11,916 bases of DNA from Mycobacterium sp. (lineage in GTDB: Bacteria > Actinomycetota > Actinomycetes > Mycobacteriales > Mycobacteriaceae): the NCBI GenBank assembly GCA_023264755.1, contig JAHFVB010000089.1, positions 1 to 11,916 of the forward strand, in the 5' to 3' direction. A program made the translations under genes and the position numbers. Of the stretch, positions 6,207-11,916 are shown piece by piece. Below the pieces are notes generated by a model. It did no database searches and was not told where the DNA came from. It was given only the letters and a program-made list of their open reading frames with translations. Position 1 is the stretch's first letter, and each line of letters opens with the position of its first letter.

Positions 6207-7064
6207 TCAGAGGATGAAGCGCCGAAGCAGCGAATAGGCCAGTGCGCCGCCGGCCAGCGCGCTGACACCCACGGCCACCGACGTGGCGACGGCCGCCCCC
6301 GACGGGGCCGGAATTCGGTCGCGCAGGGGGATCGGCCGGGAGAATTCGAGCACCGGCCAGCCCCGCGACACGGATTCCTTGCGCAGCGCCCGGTCCGGGT
6401 TGACGACGACGGGGTGGCCGACGGCCTCGAGCATCGGCAGGTCGGTGATCGAGTCCGAATATGCGTAGCAGTGCTCGAGTGCATAGCCTTCGCGGGCGGC
6501 CAACTCGCGGATGGCCTCGACCTTCCGCTCGCCGTAGCAGTAGAAGGCGACTTCCCCGGTGTACTTGCCCTCGTCGACGACCATGCGGGTCGCCATGGCG
6601 TGCGTGGCCCCGATGGCCCGAGCGATGGGCGCGACGATCTCCTCGCCGGAGGCCGAGACGACGACCACGTCGCGGCCGCACAACCGGTGGTCGGCGATCA
6701 GATTGGCCGCTTCTGCGAACACCAGCGGATCGACGATCTCGTGCAGTGTCTCGGCAACGATGGACTTGACCTGCTCGACGTTCCATCCCGTGCACATGTT
6801 GGTGATGTAGGACCGCATGCGGTCCATCTGGTCGTGGTCGGCACCTGACATCAGGAACAGGAACTGCGCGTAGGCGGACTTCAGAACGGTCTGCCGGCCG
6901 ATCAAGCCCTGCTCGAAGAAGGGTTTGCTAAAAGCGAGCGTGCTGGACTTTGCGATGACCGTCTTGTCGAGATCGAAGAAGGCCGCGGTGCGAACCGGAA
7001 GATCAGCTCCGGCCGCGGGCCCCGGCGCGGGCGAACCGTCCGGCGCCGAATCGGAAGCGGTCAC
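6207..7064 (-). CDS. HAD-IB family phosphatase with C-terminal membrane anchor (Rv3661-like)
   Basis: A 285-residue SerB/HAD subfamily IB-type hydrolase. Motif I is DLDKT at residues 31-35 (nucleophile Asp31, acid/base Asp33). Motif II is the Ser in VVSAS at 135-139, motif III is probably Lys181, and motif IV is DSITD at 204-208. A hydrophobic segment at about 256-278, followed by RR, suggests anchoring to the membrane with the catalytic domain in the cytoplasm. The substrate is unknown; phosphoserine or phospholipid-type phosphomonoesters are typical for relatives. I chose the GTG at 7064 because TATGCT lies exactly 7 nt upstream and because the resulting length matches the approximately 287-residue M. 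tuberculosis homologue (from memory). A longer start at GTG 7133 (308 residues) adds a Pro/Gly-rich tail with no family likeness. It points away from the 6C RNA and the tad operon. Confidence 0.9.
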   Translation of the reverse strand: MTASDSAPDGSPAPGPAAGADLPVRTAAFFDLDKTVIAKSSTLAFSKPFFEQGLIGRQTVLKSAYAQFLFLMSGADHDQMDRMRSYITNMCTGWNVEQVKSIVAETLHEIVDPLVFAEAANLIADHRLCGRDVVVVSASGEEIVAPIARAIGATHAMATRMVVDEGKYTGEVAFYCYGERKVEAIRELAAREGYALEHCYAYSDSITDLPMLEAVGHPVVVNPDRALRKESVSRGWPVLEFSRPIPLRDRIPAPSGAAVATSVAVGVSALAGGALAYSLLRRFIL

Positions 7065-7071
7065 GCTGCCC

Positions 7072-7077
7072 AGCATA
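7072..7077 (-). promoter_or_regulatory. Candidate -10 box of the HAD gene (leaderless)
   Basis: On the minus strand TATGCT is followed by GGGCAGC (7 nt) and then the GTG at 7064. This fits the TANNNT-N7-RTG pattern of leaderless mycobacterial genes. The upstream sequence has no obvious -35. Confidence 0.4.
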
Positions 7078-7213
7078 GGCGGCGGCGGCTCGCCGGGCAC
7101 CGGCCGACCGGCCAAAGTGGCAGTCACCGACACCTGGCTGGCTCTGCAACTTTCCAGGTCACCGCCCTCTTTGACGGGAATTCAGGGCTTGCGCTGCGTG
7201 GCGTCGGCGCGTG

Positions 7214-7219
7214 TATAGT
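7214..7219 (+). promoter_or_regulatory. -10 box of the 6C small RNA
   Basis: TATAGT lies about 7 nt before the predicted 5' end of the 6C RNA at about 7226. The only -35-like match is a weak TTGCGC at 7189-7194 with a 19-bp spacer, as is common for mycobacterial housekeeping promoters with a strong -10. Confidence 0.75.
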
Positions 7220-7225
7220 GAACAT

Positions 7226-7322
7226 CACCTGGCTTATGCCGGGTGTGGATCAGCCCGACCCCCCGGGGCTGATACACGACGACCTCCGCCTCCTCCCCCC
7301 CTGGCGGGGGTCGTCCTTTTTT
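7226..7322 (+). ncRNA. 6C (B11) small regulatory RNA
   Basis: An approximately 97-nt RNA with the two diagnostic stem-loops whose loops carry runs of C. Stem 1 pairs ATCAGCCC (7249-7256) with GGGCTGAT (7266-7273) around GACCCCCCG, a six-C loop, and can extend by GTGT/ACAC (7243-7246 with 7274-7277). Stem 2 pairs 7278-7290 with 7303-7315 over 13 bp with one T-G wobble around a seven-C loop, and is followed by C and six T (7317-7322), a classic intrinsic terminator. The 6C family is conserved in actinobacteria. In mycobacteria it is known as B11/6C and lies between the Rv3660c and Rv3661 homologues, exactly as here. Published work in mycobacteria links it to growth and to mRNA targeting through the C-rich loops. 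The 5' end is estimated from the -10 box. Confidence 0.95.
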
Positions 7323-7413
7323 CCGGACAAGTTTCCCGAGTGGTCCTCGATCGCCGGCCACGCTTCTGCAAAAAGTTGCGGTGGGAAGTATCTCGCCTGC
7401 TTCGGCGGCGTCT

Positions 7414-7440
7414 TCATCCACAGACCCGGATTGCTCCACA
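7414..7440 (+). promoter_or_regulatory. Pair of DnaA-box-like sites upstream of ssd
   Basis: TCATCCACA (7414-7422) and TGCTCCACA (7432-7440) share TCCACA and are spaced 18 bp start to start, in the 170-bp leader between the 6C terminator and the ssd start. The first is one base from the classic TTATCCACA box. Binding is only a hypothesis. Confidence 0.3.
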
Positions 7441-7492
7441 GATGTGTGGGCGGCCCTAGCGCCCGGTCGGCACGACTACGCATCGTGGAGTC

Positions 7493-8554
7493 GTGAGTAC
7501 GAGCAATGGCATCTTGGCGCTGGTCGGCGACGACGCATTGCGCAACGACGTCGACCGGGTAGCGGCAGCCGTCGGGTCGCGCGTGGTGCACGTGACGGAC
7601 CCGTCCAGCCCCAAGGTATGGCGCGCGGCAGTTGCGGTAGTGCTCGATCTCGACGGTGCCGCACGCTGTGCGCAAGCCGGCCTGCCGCGGCGCGGACGCA
7701 TCTTCGTCGTCGTCCGCACGCCGCCCGAAGCTGCGGACTGGCCCCTTCTGATCACCGTCGGCGCACAACGCATCTTGACCATGCCAGGCGAAGAGGCCGA
7801 GCTGGTCTCGGCGCTGTCCGAGGCGGCCGAGGCAGGAGCGCCGCGGCGCGGGGCCGTACTGGCAGTCATCGGAGCCCGTGGTGGGGCGGGCGCATCCGTG
7901 TTCGCCACCGCGCTCGCGCACGCCGCCCGAAATCCACTGTTGGTCGACCTCGATCCGTGGGGAGGCGGCATCGAACTCGTCGTGGGCAGCGAAGCCGAAG
8001 CGGGGGTGCGCTGGACCGAGCTCGCCTTGCAGGGTGGACGCATCGGATGGCCGGCGCTGCAGGCGGCCCTGCCTGCGCATCGGGGCATCACGGTGCTTTC
8101 CGCAGGTCGGACGGGTGGTCACATGGACTCGGCCGCCGTCGACGCGGTGGTCGACGCGGGCTCCCGCGGCGGTGCCACGGTCATCTGCGACCTTCCGCGG
8201 CGCGCCACCCCCGCGGTGGAGGCGGCACTGGCCGCGGCTGATCTCGTCGCCGTCGTTACCCCGGCCGACGTGCGGTCGTGTGCGGCCGCCACTGCCATCG
8301 GCCAGTGGCTCGTCACGGCCAACGCCAACGTCGGCCTGGTGGTGCGCGGTCCTGCGCCCGGCGGGCTGACGGCCGCCGAGGTCGCCCGCACTGTCGGGCT
8401 GCCGAGCCTGGCTGCGATGCGCTCGCAGCCGGGGCTGGCGACTGTACTCGAGCGGGACGGCATCCAGCCGCGTCGCCGCTCGCCGCTGGCCGTCGCCGCC
8501 CGCCAGGTGCTGGGTGTCCTGCATCAACTGCCTGGCGAATCGAGTGCCGCGTGA
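7493..8554 (+). CDS. ssd: Septum site-determining protein Ssd (TadZ/CpaE/MinD-like) with degenerate P-loop
   Basis: A 353-residue cytoplasmic protein, the size of M. tuberculosis Rv3660c. Residues about 5-110 are receiver-like, as in CpaE/TadZ. Residues about 120-270 are a SIMIBI/MinD-type domain with VDLDPWGG at 151-158 and the Walker B-like ICDLP at 231-235. The deviant Walker A of MinD/ParA proteins (KGGxGKT) reads RGGAGAS at 129-135, so both lysines are replaced (Arg129 and Ala134) and ATP hydrolysis is doubtful. In tad loci TadZ positions the pilus machine at a pole; published work reports that mycobacterial Ssd over-production inhibits septation and causes filamentation. The GTG start has GGAG only 2 nt away, an unusually tight spacing. 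It overlaps tadA by GTGA and is the first gene of the tad operon. Confidence 0.93.
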   Translation: MSTSNGILALVGDDALRNDVDRVAAAVGSRVVHVTDPSSPKVWRAAVAVVLDLDGAARCAQAGLPRRGRIFVVVRTPPEAADWPLLITVGAQRILTMPGEEAELVSALSEAAEAGAPRRGAVLAVIGARGGAGASVFATALAHAARNPLLVDLDPWGGGIELVVGSEAEAGVRWTELALQGGRIGWPALQAALPAHRGITVLSAGRTGGHMDSAAVDAVVDAGSRGGATVICDLPRRATPAVEAALAAADLVAVVTPADVRSCAAATAIGQWLVTANANVGLVVRGPAPGGLTAAEVARTVGLPSLAAMRSQPGLATVLERDGIQPRRRSPLAVAARQVLGVLHQLPGESSAA

Positions 8555-9717
8555 GCGCGTCGCTGATCGAACGCGTCCGAGAGAGATTGGCCTCGGAGCC
8601 GATGCCGTTGCGGCCCAACGTCGTAGCGGCCGCCATCCGGGCGGAGTCTGGCGGTGTACTCGGCGACACCGAGGTACTCGACAATCTTCGCATCCTCCAA
8701 ACCGAACTGTCCGGAGCGGGAATCCTCGAGCCGCTGTTGCGCGCCGAGGGCACCACCGACGTACTCGTCACCGCACCCGATTCAGTCTGGGTCGACGACG
8801 GAGCTGGATTGCGCCGTGCTCCAATCGAATTCGACGACGAGGCCGCAGTGCGACGGTTGGCTCAGCGGTTGGCCCTCTCGGCCGGCCGTCGACTGGACGA
8901 AGCCCAGCCCTGGGTCGACGGTCAGCTGACGGGGCTCGCGGGCGGTGGATTCGCGGTGCGGTTGCACGCGATGCTGTCGCCGGTCGCACTGGGTGGCACC
9001 TGCCTTTCGCTGCGGGTGTTGCGCCCCGCCACGCAGGACTTCGATGCGCTGGTCCGCTGCGGCGCCATTTCGGAGGACGTCGTCGGGGTCGTGCGCGACA
9101 TCATCGACGCGCGATTGGCATTTCTGGTCTCGGGCGGCACGGGCGCGGGCAAGACGACGATGCTGGCGGCCGCGCTGGGAGCCGTGGCCCCCGAGGAACG
9201 CATCGTGTGCATCGAGGATGCCGCCGAGTTGGCACCGAACCATCCGCACCTGGTGAAGCTCGTCGCCCGCGGCGCCAACGTCGAGGGCGTCGGCGCGATC
9301 ACCGTGCGCGACCTGGTGCGGCAGGCCCTGCGCATGCGCCCCGACCGGATCGTGGTCGGAGAGGTGCGCGGTGGCGAGGTCGTCGACCTCCTGGCCGCGT
9401 TCAACACCGGACACGAAGGAGGCGCGGGCACCGTCCACGCCAACAGTCCAGCCGAGGTTCCGGCGCGGCTCGAGGCGCTGGCCGCGCTCGGTGGCCTGGA
9501 TCGTGCGGCGTTGCACAGCCAGTTGGCGGCCGCCGTGCACGTGGTGTGGCACGTCGGCCGCGATCGGGAGGGCCGGCGCAGGCTCGACGAGCTCGCGGTG
9601 CTGCGACGCGGCGCCGACGGATTGGTGAACGCCCTTCCTGCTTGGCGCGCCGACCGCGGAACCGACAGTGGCATGGCAGATTTGGAGCAGTTGCTCACGG
9701 CTCGGAAACGCGCGTGA
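8551..9717 (+). CDS. tadA: TadA-like secretion ATPase (type II/IV secretion, CpaF family)
   Basis: A 388-residue hexameric-type motor ATPase expected to drive assembly of Flp-like fibres from the cytoplasmic face of the membrane. The N-terminal domain (about 1-160) ends in the strand-rich region around GQLTGLAGGGFAVRLHA. Walker A GGTGAGKT is at 195-202. The Asp box with IEDAAEL is at 221-227. Walker B with RIVVGEVRGGE is at 266-276 (Glu271). The His box NTGHEGGAGTVHANSP is at 285-300. All catalytic motifs are intact, unlike in the adjacent Ssd. The GTG start overlaps the ssd stop, and its own stop overlaps tadB, both as GTGA, so the three are translationally coupled. The longer in-frame extension upstream is a shadow of ssd. 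Confidence 0.95.
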   Translation: MSASLIERVRERLASEPMPLRPNVVAAAIRAESGGVLGDTEVLDNLRILQTELSGAGILEPLLRAEGTTDVLVTAPDSVWVDDGAGLRRAPIEFDDEAAVRRLAQRLALSAGRRLDEAQPWVDGQLTGLAGGGFAVRLHAMLSPVALGGTCLSLRVLRPATQDFDALVRCGAISEDVVGVVRDIIDARLAFLVSGGTGAGKTTMLAAALGAVAPEERIVCIEDAAELAPNHPHLVKLVARGANVEGVGAITVRDLVRQALRMRPDRIVVGEVRGGEVVDLLAAFNTGHEGGAGTVHANSPAEVPARLEALAALGGLDRAALHSQLAAAVHVVWHVGRDREGRRRLDELAVLRRGADGLVNALPAWRADRGTDSGMADLEQLLTARKRA

Positions 9718-10496
9718 CCGCCGCGTTGCTGGCGCTGGCCGCCGCGGTGATGGTGGCTCCGGCACGGCGGAGCCGAGGGGTGGTCACGCGGCGGCTGAGC
9801 GTCGGCGTACGCGGGTCGGGGTTGGCGTCGGGTGGGGCAGTGGGAGCCCTGGCGCTGGCCTGTTTCGGGCCCCCGAGTGCGGTGGTGGCGCTGCTGGTGG
9901 TGGTCGGTACGTTCGCCTGGCGGCAACGCGTCGCGGGCCGGCGGCGCCGTCGCGCGGCGGAGGCTGCGGCGTTGCAGGCGGCGCTCGACGTGCTCGCCGG
10001 GGAGCTACGCGCGGGCGCTCATCCGGTGGTGGCCTTCGAGACCGCTGCCGCCGAGGTCGCCGGCGACGAGGCCGCGGCGCTGCGCGGGGTGGCGGCCCGA
10101 GCGCGCTTGGGTGTCGACGTGCCCACCGGATTACACGCCGCGGCGGCCCGGTCCGCGGTGCCCACGTACTGGTTTCGGCTGGCGGTGTGTTGGGAGTTGG
10201 CCAGTCGACACGGGTTGGCGATCGCGACGCTGATGCGGACGGCCCACCGCGACGTCGTCGAACGGGAACAGTTCGAATCGCGCGTAGCCGCTGGCATGGC
10301 CGGGGCGCGGGCCACCGCGACGGTGCTCACCGGGCTACCGGTGCTGGGCATGGGACTCGGTCAATTGGTCGGGGCCGAGCCCGTGCGGTTCCTGCTGTCC
10401 GGTGGGCTGGGGGGCGCGCTGCTGGTGGTCGGAACCGCCCTCGCGTGTGCCGGGCTGCTGTGGTCGGACAGCATCACCACCGGGAGCCTGACATGA
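9714..10496 (+). CDS. tadB: TadB-like inner-membrane platform protein (T2SF domain)
   Basis: A 260-residue membrane protein of the GspF/TadB type that would couple TadA to the pilin fibre. Hydrophobic segments lie at about 2-17, 37-69, 199-219 and 227-249. The cytoplasmic T2SF region is about 85-195 and includes ALDVLAGELRAGAHPVVAFE and FRLAVCWELASRHG. The GTG start overlaps tadA (GTGA) and the stop overlaps tadC (ATGA). Arg-rich stretches at 70-80 fit a cytoplasmic flank. The length is near that of other actinobacterial TadB-like proteins, which are shorter than the proteobacterial ones. Confidence 0.9.
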   Translation: MTAALLALAAAVMVAPARRSRGVVTRRLSVGVRGSGLASGGAVGALALACFGPPSAVVALLVVVGTFAWRQRVAGRRRRRAAEAAALQAALDVLAGELRAGAHPVVAFETAAAEVAGDEAAALRGVAARARLGVDVPTGLHAAAARSAVPTYWFRLAVCWELASRHGLAIATLMRTAHRDVVEREQFESRVAAGMAGARATATVLTGLPVLGMGLGQLVGAEPVRFLLSGGLGGALLVVGTALACAGLLWSDSITTGSLT

Positions 10497-11062
10497 CCTG
10501 GGCCGCCATGTTTCTCGCCGCCGCACTGCTCGTGCCCGCAGCCCGCCGCGAGGTGGCTCACCGCGTGGACCCGAGTTCATCGACGCCCGCGTTCGATCAC
10601 CCGTCCGCCGACCCGCTCGCGGTGGCCTCGGCACTCGACGTCTTCGCCGCCTGCCTGGCGTCGGGCATGGCGGTGGCCGGTGCCGCAGCCGCGACCGCGC
10701 CCTCGGCACCTCGTCCGCTGGCGCGAGTGTTGGGCCGTGCGGCCGAGCTGCTCGCCCTCGGCGCCGACGCGGCGACGGCGTGGTCCAGCGTCGCTCCGGC
10801 ACCCGACCGGCACGTCGAGGCGCTCACCCGTTTGGCTCGCCGCTCGGCGGCCTCGGGAGCCGCGCTGGCACTCGGCGTGGCCGAACTTGCCGACCAATCG
10901 CGGCAAGACGCTGCCGACACGGCCGCGGCAGCCGGGGAGCGTGCGTCCGTCCTGATCGCCGGCCCGCTGGGCCTGTGCTATCTGCCCGCATTCGTGTGTC
11001 TGGGCGTCGTCCCGGTCGTCATGGGGCTGGCCAGGGACGTGTTCGACATGGGCGTGCTGTGA
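10493..11062 (+). CDS. tadC: TadC-like inner-membrane platform protein (short T2SF)
   Basis: A 189-residue protein. A short hydrophobic N-terminus (about 1-17) is followed by a compact T2SF-like helical region at about 40-145 (PLAVASALDVFAACLASGM, VEALTRLARRSAASGAALA). One strongly hydrophobic hairpin at about 151-180 contains GPLGLCYLPAF. The last motif is typical of TadC and T2SF C-termini. The ATG overlaps the tadB stop (ATGA). It is shorter than proteobacterial TadC (about 300 residues), as is usual in actinobacteria. A 59-bp gap separates it from the pilin gene. Confidence 0.88.
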   Translation: MTWAAMFLAAALLVPAARREVAHRVDPSSSTPAFDHPSADPLAVASALDVFAACLASGMAVAGAAAATAPSAPRPLARVLGRAAELLALGADAATAWSSVAPAPDRHVEALTRLARRSAASGAALALGVAELADQSRQDAADTAAAAGERASVLIAGPLGLCYLPAFVCLGVVPVVMGLARDVFDMGVL

Positions 11063-11121
11063 GCGGTCGGAGGTTCCTGCGCGGATGGTCCGCGGGGTGC
11101 GAGGCAGGATGAGGAGAAGCA

Positions 11122-11325
11122 ATGAGGAACAAGGTGTTTCGTCGAATGCGTGGCCGCTTGGCGCTGCTGTGGGTGGACGAGTCCGGAATGTCTACCGTCG
11201 AGTACGCCATCGGCACGATCGCCGCGGCGGCCTTCGGCGCACTCCTGTACAGCGTGGTCACGGGAGACTCCATCGTCTCCGCCCTGACCAACATCATCAC
11301 CAGGGCGCTCAACACCAACGTCTGA
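11122..11325 (+). CDS. Flp-type pilin, DUF4244 family (Rv3656c-like)
   Basis: A 67-residue prepilin-like protein. The basic leader (about 1-22) contains RNKVFRRMRGR. It is followed by SG/MSTVEYA, with a predicted prepilin-peptidase cut after Gly22, Glu at +5 and Tyr at +6, the Flp signature. Then comes a single hydrophobic helix (AIGTIAAAAFGALLYSVV) and a short tail ending in NTNV. The mature form would be 45 residues. It has the best ribosome site in the operon, GAGGAG at 11111-11116, 5 nt before the ATG, consistent with high expression of the structural subunit. The stop TGA overlaps a CTG that I propose as the start of the next gene. Confidence 0.92.
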   Translation: MRNKVFRRMRGRLALLWVDESGMSTVEYAIGTIAAAAFGALLYSVVTGDSIVSALTNIITRALNTNV

Positions 11326-11651
11326 GGGGAACCGACGGTGGCGCCACGGTCGAGGCGGCGTTCGCCATCGCATCGCTTGCGGTGGTGTTGGTGGTGGGAT
11401 TGGCGGGGGCATCGGCCATGGCGGTGCAGCTGCGCTGCGTCGACTCGGCCAGGGAGGCAGCGCGATTGGCGGCGCGCGGTGACGAGCGGGCCGCTGCCGA
11501 GGCGGCGCACAAGATCGGCCCAGCGGGCGCGCGGTTGGAGCTTCGCCGCGACGGGGCCTTCGTGGTCGCGCGGGTCAGCGCCAATCCGACGCCGTGGGTG
11601 GACCTGCGCATCACGGCGGAGGCGGTGGCTGCGCGCGAGCCAGGCGGATGA
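11322..11651 (+). CDS. TadE-like minor pseudopilin (Rv3655c-like), apparent CTG start
   Basis: A 109-residue protein beginning RGTDGGATVEAAFAIASL, with a prepilin-like site after Gly6 (Glu11 at +5), one transmembrane helix at about 13-34, then CVDSAREAARLAARGD, the standard TadE pattern, and a small extracytoplasmic domain. No ATG, GTG or TTG exists in this frame between the middle of the flp gene and the helix. The only well-placed codon is CTG at 11322, which overlaps the flp stop as CTGA, mirroring the ATGA/GTGA overlaps of the other genes. An SD-like AGGGGA (11325-11330) sits after it and points to an out-of-frame GTG at 11338. The protein identity is firm; the start is uncertain. Confidence 0.8.
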   Translation: MRGTDGGATVEAAFAIASLAVVLVVGLAGASAMAVQLRCVDSAREAARLAARGDERAAAEAAHKIGPAGARLELRRDGAFVVARVSANPTPWVDLRITAEAVAAREPGG

Positions 11652-11916
11652 GCGGGGTGCGGCGACGGTGGTGGCCGTGGCGATGATCGGCGTGCTGTTG
11701 TCGATCATGTTGGGCGCCATGGTCTTCGGGATGGCCGTGGTGGCCCGTCATCGCGCGCAGGCGGCCGCCGATCTGGCGGCGCTGGCGGCCGCCGGCCAAC
11801 TCGGCTCCGGGGGCGCGGCCGCCTGCGCGACGGCCTCGGCGGTGGCGGGAGCGATGGGGTCGACGGTGAGCAGCTGCCGCGTGGAGGAACTCGACGTGGT
11901 GGTGGGCGTCGAACTC
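11629..11916 (+). CDS. Rv3654c-family TadE/TadG-like protein, 3' end beyond window, start uncertain
   Basis: A frame open to the window edge that reads ADERGAATVVAVAMIGVLL, a transmembrane helix, then VVARHRAQAAADLAALAAA and a region with two Cys (AAACATAS, SSCRVEELDVVV). This is the Rv3654c family of flp-locus TadE-like proteins. The RGAATV entry resembles a prepilin-like leader, so a start before it is expected. The only candidate near there is CTG at 11629; ATG/GTG options fall inside or after the motif (GTG 11668, ATG 11683). The ATG at 11648, which overlaps the tadE stop as ATGA, is in another frame and gives only 12 codons, ending in a TGA that overlaps the ATG at 11683. Reinitiation by that relay is an alternative. 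Confidence 0.7.
   Translation, partial: MRASQADERGAATVVAVAMIGVLLSIMLGAMVFGMAVVARHRAQAAADLAALAAAGQLGSGGAAACATASAVAGAMGSTVSSCRVEELDVVVGVEL

Noticed and set aside
7065..7133. Longer HAD start at GTG 7133
   Set aside because: It adds a Pro/Gly-rich segment without family similarity and has no better ribosome site. GTG 7064 has the TATGCT-N7 signal and the expected length.
7171..7199. TTGACG at 7171 as a -35 box of the 6C RNA
   Set aside because: It lies 37 bp from TATAGT, far from the 16-19 bp needed, and no other -10 is seen at the right distance.
7065..7225. GC-rich stretch between the HAD start and the 6C promoter as coding
   Set aside because: No start with a ribosome site and no family-like protein. 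It most likely holds only promoter and spacer sequence.
11338..11628. Open frame from GTG 11338 with a good SD, running in the same frame into the Rv3654c-like gene
   Set aside because: The translation up to 11628 is Arg/Trp/Ser-rich nonsense and out of frame with the TadE sequence, whose family motifs are clear. Kept only as a note on the odd start.
1..11916. CRISPR arrays, insertion sequences, prophage or toxin-antitoxin genes
   Set aside because: I saw no regularly spaced repeats, transposase motifs, phage genes or paired small toxin/antitoxin ORFs.

Overview
The window reads as chromosomal DNA of a mycobacterium, most likely a fast-growing Mycolicibacterium-type species. It is GC-rich with strong third-position GC, many GTG starts and 4-bp GTGA/ATGA gene overlaps. 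It carries a textbook actinobacterial 6C (B11) small RNA placed immediately upstream of an Ssd gene. From memory, the order HAD phosphatase / 6C RNA / ssd / tadA / tadB / tadC / flp / tadE / Rv3654c-like, with an Rv3662c-like gene on the other side, matches M. tuberculosis Rv3654c-Rv3662c. An acs gene (Rv3667-like) lies further out.

Left part (1-3022, + strand): an acetoin/2,3-butanediol module. The 3' two thirds of a (R,R)-2,3-butanediol dehydrogenase overlap an acetoin (diacetyl) reductase of the short-chain dehydrogenase family. A near-perfect long dyad follows, then a GAF-domain regulator with an AcoR-type sensor but no sigma-54 AAA+ module. Acs, converging on the regulator with only 4 bp between the stop codons (3027-4970, - strand), activates acetate. 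It is therefore a metabolic neighbour of acetoin catabolism.

Middle (5027-7064): a divergent gene encodes a Fic-fold protein whose catalytic motif has decayed. It ends in a 21-bp tandem duplication that overlaps its stop codon, followed by a strong GC hairpin. A poorly coding 350-bp stretch comes next, with one small minus-strand ORF. Then comes a minus-strand HAD-IB phosphatase with a C-terminal membrane anchor. Acs, the Fic-like gene and the HAD gene each have a TANNNT hexamer 7-8 nt before the start codon and no clear Shine-Dalgarno, the pattern expected for leaderless mRNAs.

Right part (7214-11916, + strand): the 6C small RNA with its own promoter and intrinsic terminator, then the Tad/Flp-like operon. 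This runs ssd (TadZ/CpaE/MinD-like, with a degenerate P-loop), tadA ATPase, tadB and tadC platform proteins, a Flp/DUF4244 pilin, a TadE-like pseudopilin and a truncated Rv3654c-like TadE/TadG protein that runs off the window. The genes are almost all translationally coupled. The last two have no ATG, GTG or TTG at the position their family N-termini require, and CTG is the best candidate start for both. No prepilin peptidase, secretin or pilus-assembly lipoprotein is visible in the window.

I did not find a wholly new system. The most unusual points are the non-canonical pseudopilin starts, the inactive-looking Fic protein, the in-frame repeat-like peptide inside the butanediol dehydrogenase, the P-loop loss in Ssd, and DnaA-box-like sites between the 6C RNA and ssd.
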